Part shown: positions 53,756 to 57,710 of the stretch, in pieces | How positions within the stretch are numbered: position 1 is the stretch's first letter | Layout of the letters: each line of letters begins with the position of its first letter | Assembly: GCA_945861415.1 (NCBI GenBank) | Contig: CAMAUV010000028.1 | Coordinates: 1-57,710 of the forward strand | Direction: 5' to 3' | Origin: Akkermansia muciniphila | GTDB lineage: Bacteria > Verrucomicrobiota > Verrucomicrobiia > Verrucomicrobiales > V1-33 | Length of the DNA stretch: 57,710 nucleotides | Program-made: the position numbers and the translations under genes | Notes under the pieces: generated by a model | Told to the model about the DNA's origin: nothing | Database searches by the model: none | Seen by the model: the letters and a program-made list of their open reading frames with translations, nothing else

Positions 53756-55081
53756 ATGGCTACTCACCAGAACTGCGACGGCCTTCTGCGCCGCGATTTT
53801 ATTCAGCTTGGTCTCGGAGGCCTTGGTCTGGCTGGATTGCTGCGGGCCAAGGCCTCAGCCGCTGATGCCCCGGGCTCAAAACCGGGCAGTCACATCAGCT
53901 GCATCATGATTTGGCTCGACGGCGGGCCCTCGCATTACGAGACGTTCGACCCTAAACCGGATGCCCCGGCGGACATTCGCGGAGCCTTCAAGACCGTGCC
54001 CACCCAAGTCCCGGGGGTTCATTTCAGCGAGCCGGTCACTAGGCTGGCAGGCGTGTTCGACAAATTCACGGTAGTGCGGTCTATTACGCACAAAGACCCC
54101 AACCACGGCGGAGGAAATCACTATATGGTGACGGGTGCCCCCACGCCGGTGCCTGTGGGATGCGGCGCCTTTGTCACCTTTCATCCGTCCATGGGCTCCA
54201 TGGTTTCGCACACGAGGGGCGTCCGCAGCGGTATCCCCCCCTACATGGCCACGCCATCAAATACGCGGAGCGGTGGGCCTAATTTCCTCGGTGGTCAGCA
54301 TGCCCCTTTTATCGTCAGCGGCCATCCGAATTCTGACTCCTTCCGGGTCCAGGACGTCGTGCTGCCGCGCGGGCTGGCAGAGGGCCGCGCCGCCACCCGC
54401 CGGGAACTTCGTGCTGCACTGGACCGCATGAAGCGCTGCGCCGACATGGCCGCCGAGGATCCTTCGGTGGAGTTCGACCGCTTCTACGAACAGGGGTTCG
54501 ATCTGGTGGCTTCGGCAAAAGCCCAGGAGGCATTCGACATTCAACGCGAAGACCCGAAGGTGCGGGAGCGCTATGGCCGCACCGACATGGCGCAGCGCTT
54601 TCTGCTTGCCCGTCGCCTCGTAGAAGCCGGCGTTTCCTGGGTTACGGTCAACTGGGGCGGATGGGACACCCACGGGGAACTTGAGAAAATGTATCGGGGT
54701 GACAGCCTCAAGACACTCGATCAGGGCGTCTCTGCATTGCTCACGGATCTCGATGAACGGGGGCTACTCGCCACGACCCTTGTGCTGGTGCTGGGGGAGT
54801 TCGGCAGGACGCCCAAAATCAATCCCGCAGGCGGGCGCGACCACTGGCCCGGGGCCATGTCGGTGCTAATGGCTGGGGCCGGGATTCCCGGAGGCCAAAT
54901 CGTGGGCGCCACCGACGCTAAAGGCTACTATGCCTCTGAAAACGTCTATCGGCCCGAAGACTTTGCGGCCTCCGTTTACACCAAAATGGGCGTGGACCCC
55001 AATCAGGTGCTGCACACGACCGCAGGCCGCCCCGTTGCTTTGGTTAATAACGGGCGCCTGATCCGGGAGTTGTTCGTCTGA
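53756..55081 (+). CDS. DUF1501 protein, Tat-exported (sulfatase-like fold)
   Basis: The product is 441 residues. The N-terminus holds a twin-arginine signal, LRRDFIQLGLGGLGLAGLL. DUF1501 features: CIMIWLDGGPSHYETFDPKP opening the metal site, GVHFSEPVTRLAGVFDKFTV, HKDPNHGGGNHYMVTGAPTP, WGGWDTHGELEKM, LGEFGRTPKINPAGGRDHWP. These correspond to the alkaline-phosphatase/sulfatase superfamily core that binds divalent metal. The gene follows the DUF1553 gene with a 10-bp gap and is abutted by the PPC-domain gene (TGA immediately followed by ATG). DUF1501 and DUF1553 proteins are paired in PVC genomes and may act together; the substrate is unknown. Confidence 0.95.
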   Translation: MATHQNCDGLLRRDFIQLGLGGLGLAGLLRAKASAADAPGSKPGSHISCIMIWLDGGPSHYETFDPKPDAPADIRGAFKTVPTQVPGVHFSEPVTRLAGVFDKFTVVRSITHKDPNHGGGNHYMVTGAPTPVPVGCGAFVTFHPSMGSMVSHTRGVRSGIPPYMATPSNTRSGGPNFLGGQHAPFIVSGHPNSDSFRVQDVVLPRGLAEGRAATRRELRAALDRMKRCADMAAEDPSVEFDRFYEQGFDLVASAKAQEAFDIQREDPKVRERYGRTDMAQRFLLARRLVEAGVSWVTVNWGGWDTHGELEKMYRGDSLKTLDQGVSALLTDLDERGLLATTLVLVLGEFGRTPKINPAGGRDHWPGAMSVLMAGAGIPGGQIVGATDAKGYYASENVYRPEDFAASVYTKMGVDPNQVLHTTAGRPVALVNNGRLIRELFV

Positions 55082-56707
55082 ATGAAGTGCACACTGACAG
55101 CACTCCTTGGTCTGATGGCGCCCGTTTCTGCTTACGCGGCGGAGCCCGTCTTGACCCATTTTTATCCCTCCGCCGTGCAGCGGGGAACCACGGTATCCGT
55201 TTCACTCAGCGGAAAGTTTGATCCATGGCCCTGCCGCATCTGGACGGAGGATTCGGGGATCGAATTTAAACCGGGAAAAGAGGCCGGCTCCTTTGACGTG
55301 ACGGTGCCAGCCAGCACGCGACCGGGGCCGCACCTGGTCCGTGCGTTCAATGAAGAAGGCGCTTCGGCTCCGGTCTCTCTGCTGGTCGAAACAGCCGATC
55401 AGACGATGGAGAAAGAGCCCAACGACGATCCCCGTACCCCGCAAAGAATCGAGACCCCGACTGCCGCCATCAATGGACGTCTGGATAAAAGCGGCGACAT
55501 TGATGGCTACCAACTCTCCGTGCAGAAGGGGCAGACGCTGGTGGCGAAAGTGGAGGCCAATCTTCTCGCATCAGAAGCCGACATGATGCTGCGTATCACG
55601 GATGAAGCAGGTCACGTGCTCGTCTTCAATCATGATCACACCTCCATGGATCCGTTCATCGCGTTCACGGCGCCGCAGGATGGACGCTATACGGTGCAGG
55701 CCATGGGACACAAATATCCGGCCTCCTCCGAGCTTCAGTTCACTGGAGGTCCCGGCTGCCCCTACCGGCTTCAGCTCTCCACCGGGGAAGTGATCCGCAA
55801 TACATGGCCGCTGGCTATCCAGCGCGGCACACGCACTCAATTGACTCTCGAAGGATGGAATCTCGCATCGCGCCCGATGGAGCTCGAGAGCAGCCCGCCC
55901 TATCCTTTTCCAGTCGTAGAAAGTGAGGTCCCCCAATTTCTTGCTGCTGCCGATCCTCAGGTGCTGGTCATCGCTTGCGGCGTGAGCGGGCGGCTCGAGT
56001 CACCCGGCGATCAGGACCGGTTCAATTTCTCTTCGACTAAAGACGCTGCATGGCGATTTCACCTCGCCGGCCCGACCCGCGGCTCCATAATCGATCCACT
56101 GCTCCGAATTCTTGATCCCGATGGGAAAGAGATTGCCGGTAGCGACGACGAAGCCGGGTTCTCCGAAGCGGAACTAACATGGAAGGCTCCTGCCGATGGA
56201 AGCTACAGTGCAGTGGTCTCAGACCGCACGCAGCAGGGAGGCCCCGAATACTTTTATCACCTCGCCATCACCCAGCCTACTCCCTCGGTCCTTGGCTTTA
56301 GCACTGTGCATTCGGTGAAAGTCGACGCCGGTAAATCCGCAGGGATCAAAGTGACTGTATCCCCCGCGAATGGTTGGCAAAAGAAGCTTAAACTGGCGGC
56401 AAAAAATCTACCGCCCGGTGTCTCGGCCCCGGAGCAGGACGTGCCGGACGCTGGCGGCGAAATGAATGTCCAAATGACAGCCGGGCCTCACGCCGCCCGC
56501 ACGACCCAGCCGTTTAACCTCGTAATGCGGGAAGTCGAAGGCGGGACCGAGCATGAGGTGCAGTTCTCCATGGTCACGGCTGGTGAAAACAACGGTGTGC
56601 CTCAGGGCTACCAAAAGCTTCTGATCAATACCACCAGCCGCCTGTGGTTGACGGTGATTCCTACTCCTCCGTTGCCGCCGTTAGTTCCGGGAGTTGCACC
56701 GCAATAA
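55082..56707 (+). CDS. Secreted PPC-domain protein
   Basis: The product is 541 residues with a signal peptide (MKCTLTALLGLMAPVSAYAA). After an Ig-like start (LTHFYPSAVQRGTTVSVSLS) come two pre-peptidase C-terminal (PPC) domains: EKEPNDDPRTPQRIETPTAA with DKSGDIDGYQLSVQKGQTLV, and later VSGRLESPGDQDRFNFSSTK with RGSIIDPLLRILDPDGKEIA. The final part is another strand-rich module (VKVDAGKSAGIKVTVSPANG) ending in a Pro-rich tail. In Planctomycetes and Verrucomicrobia such a gene is the usual third member after DUF1553 and DUF1501. PPC domains bind or aid export and need not be enzymatic. Its ATG directly follows the DUF1501 stop, so translation is probably coupled. Confidence 0.92.
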   Translation: MKCTLTALLGLMAPVSAYAAEPVLTHFYPSAVQRGTTVSVSLSGKFDPWPCRIWTEDSGIEFKPGKEAGSFDVTVPASTRPGPHLVRAFNEEGASAPVSLLVETADQTMEKEPNDDPRTPQRIETPTAAINGRLDKSGDIDGYQLSVQKGQTLVAKVEANLLASEADMMLRITDEAGHVLVFNHDHTSMDPFIAFTAPQDGRYTVQAMGHKYPASSELQFTGGPGCPYRLQLSTGEVIRNTWPLAIQRGTRTQLTLEGWNLASRPMELESSPPYPFPVVESEVPQFLAAADPQVLVIACGVSGRLESPGDQDRFNFSSTKDAAWRFHLAGPTRGSIIDPLLRILDPDGKEIAGSDDEAGFSEAELTWKAPADGSYSAVVSDRTQQGGPEYFYHLAITQPTPSVLGFSTVHSVKVDAGKSAGIKVTVSPANGWQKKLKLAAKNLPPGVSAPEQDVPDAGGEMNVQMTAGPHAARTTQPFNLVMREVEGGTEHEVQFSMVTAGENNGVPQGYQKLLINTTSRLWLTVIPTPPLPPLVPGVAPQ

Positions 56708-56722
56708 CTGTCTGCGGAAACA

Positions 56723-57520
56723 TTAGCCTATTTCTCCAGTGAGATAGCGCATCGTTTCCTCATGCTTCGGCTGATGGAACGTGTCGATCGTCGGGCCTGT
56801 CTCGATAAGACGGCCGAGGTAGAAATAAGCGGTGGTATCGGAAATGCGGCGCGCCTGTTCCATGTTGTGCGTCACGATCACGATGGTGTAGCGCTCTTTG
56901 AGTTGAAGGATGGTTTCCTCCACCTTAGCTGTGGCGATGGGATCCAGCGCGCTGCATGGCTCGTCCATGAGCACCACATCGGGCTTCACGGCGAGGGTGC
57001 GGGCAATACATAGGCGTTGTTGCTGGCCTCCGCTCAGTCCAAGCGCGTTGTCTTCAAGACGGTCCTTCACTTCATCCCACAAGGATGCATCTCTCAGGCC
57101 TTGTTCCACGGCATCTTTGAGATCCTGTCCCTCCTTCATGCCGCCGATCCGCAGTCCGTAGGAGGCATTGTCGAAGACGCTTTTGGGAAAGGGATTATAC
57201 TTCTGGAAAACCATGCCAATGCGCCTCCGCAGCGCGATGACGTCGAGGTCCGGGTGCGCAGTGTCCACGCCCCGATAGCGAATGGAGCCACCCGTAATGC
57301 GGGCGATGTCGATGAGGTCATTGATCCTGTTAAAGCAGCGGAGCAGAGTGCTCTTGCCGCAGCCGCTGGGGCCGATGAACGCGCTGATCTTGTGCTGATG
57401 AAGCTGAAGCGTGATGTTCTTCAGTACCTCGTTGGCACCGTAGGCAAAAGAAAAGTTCTCTGTCTCCAGCACGGTGGTGGTGGTGACAGCTGCACCGGTG
57501 GTTTCGTCAGGTAGTTTCAT
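56723..57520 (-). CDS. pstB: Phosphate ABC transporter ATP-binding protein PstB
   Basis: PstB powers the high-affinity phosphate importer PstSCAB. The product is 265 residues, a normal length. Motifs: [20 protein letters not shown], Walker [10 protein letters not shown] (from residue 50), [12 protein letters not shown] typical of PstB, Q-loop [20 protein letters not shown], signature [16 protein letters not shown], Walker [14 protein letters not shown] and H-loop [15 protein letters not shown]. The P-F-P-K-S variant of the usual P-F-P-M-S motif is minor. A second PstB lies 42 bp upstream, so this is the distal member of a tandem pair; the transporter genes would be beyond the window edge. The DUF1501 operon converges on it with a 15-bp gap. 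Confidence 0.96.
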   Translation of the reverse strand: MKLPDETTGAAVTTTTVLETENFSFAYGANEVLKNITLQLHQHKISAFIGPSGCGKSTLLRCFNRINDLIDIARITGGSIRYRGVDTAHPDLDVIALRRRIGMVFQKYNPFPKSVFDNASYGLRIGGMKEGQDLKDAVEQGLRDASLWDEVKDRLEDNALGLSGGQQQRLCIARTLAVKPDVVLMDEPCSALDPIATAKVEETILQLKERYTIVIVTHNMEQARRISDTTAYFYLGRLIETGPTIDTFHQPKHEETMRYLTGEIG

Positions 57521-57562
57521 GCTGGTCTTATTTTATCCTTTATCATTCAGCCTTTAGCCTTC

Positions 57563-57710
57563 CTAGCTAAACTGTCCCTGAACGTAGTTCTGCGTGCGTT
57601 CTTCAGTGGGGTTGAAAAAAATGCGCTCCACGCTGCCGACCTCGATGAGACGGCCAATAAAGAAGAAGGCGACTTTATCCGCCACGCGGCGGGCCTGCTG
57701 CATGTTGTGG
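57563..57710 (-). CDS. pstB: Second PstB-type ATPase, C-terminal end only
   Basis: The minus-strand frame from the window edge to TAG at 57565-57563 reads HNMQQARRVADKVAFFFIGR, LIEVGSVERIFFNPTEERTQ and NYVQGQFS. This is the end of an ABC ATPase, closely matching the H-loop and tail of PstB (compare [20 protein letters not shown] in the neighbour). It is a paralogue and not a duplicate, as the sequences differ throughout. Most of the gene lies outside the window. Confidence 0.9.
   Translation of the reverse strand, partial: HNMQQARRVADKVAFFFIGRLIEVGSVERIFFNPTEERTQNYVQGQFS

Noticed and set aside
1..57710. tRNA and rRNA genes
   Set aside because: I scanned by eye for T-loop (GGTTCGAATCC-like) and rRNA-conserved sequences and saw none; a dedicated tRNA search could still find one.

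Overview
The window looks like chromosomal DNA of a Verrucomicrobiota (PVC-group) bacterium with high GC content and a Gram-negative envelope. The taxonomic call rests on protein families: a linked DUF1549/DUF1553 cytochrome, DUF1501 and PPC-domain set, a 1493-residue protein ending in a PVC-type haem-binding/dehydrogenase module, several DUF1080 and PQQ-propeller secreted proteins, a golvesin-type FAD oxidoreductase, and lipid A/LPS enzymes. Phylum is inferred. No rRNA or tRNA gene and no CRISPR array was seen.

Layout. 1-433: right end of an IS3-family element inserted in a decayed secreted-protein gene. 0.6-3 kb: lipoprotein, folD and a decayed PQQ/EF-hand gene. 3.1-9.2 kb: clpC, a gene-poor stretch with an 11-bp tandem repeat and a possible plsY remnant, then pheT. 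9.4-13.1 kb: alpha/beta hydrolase, possible mfd tail remnant, exodeoxyribonuclease III, fasciclin protein, SDR. 13.2-16.8 kb: leftward group of a polytopic membrane protein, psd and a frameshifted small membrane protein. 17-21.5 kb: a decayed secreted coiled-coil gene, an intact membrane-anchored coiled-coil protein, a PQQ propeller and a helical-repeat protein. 21.8-25 kb: half-size TauE/SafE protein translationally coupled to a lipid A acyltransferase-heptosyltransferase fusion, then purine nucleoside phosphorylase. 25-34.6 kb: secreted DUF3500 and DUF1080 proteins, an orphan LolD-like ATPase, the 1493-residue protein and the FAD oxidoreductase. 34.7-37.8 kb: M20 peptidase, a decayed gene, a FabF-type synthase. 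38-43.1 kb: Tat-exported unknown, GT11-like protein, a three-domain glycosyltransferase/methyltransferase-like protein, a 31-residue membrane peptide, DUF2868 membrane protein. 43.2-48.6 kb: PLD-like protein, broken CobW GTPase behind a perfect palindrome, YwaF-type membrane protein with a remnant of a second copy, pheS, TIM-barrel isomerase, VOC protein. 48.9-57.7 kb: phosphate-selective-type porin, the DUF1553-DUF1501-PPC operon and two tandem PstB ATPases.

Themes. (1) Envelope and lipid functions recur: psd, acyltransferase-heptosyltransferase fusion, LolD, porin, possible plsY remnant, FabF. (2) Secreted PVC degradative or redox proteins recur. (3) There are about ten broken or decayed genes in 58 kb, from a single homopolymer frameshift to genes with several in-frame stops. 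This points to ongoing gene loss or, for the mildest cases, sequencing error.

Candidates for something new, in my order: the acyltransferase-heptosyltransferase fusion coupled to a half-size SafE protein; the glycosyltransferase/methyltransferase-like/glycosyltransferase protein with its GT11-like neighbour; and paired TGCAA-N5-TTGCA palindromes 42 bp apart in front of a cobW gene that has lost its middle. I found no clear candidate for a wholly new defence or mobile system. All calls come from reading the sequence; no database search was run.
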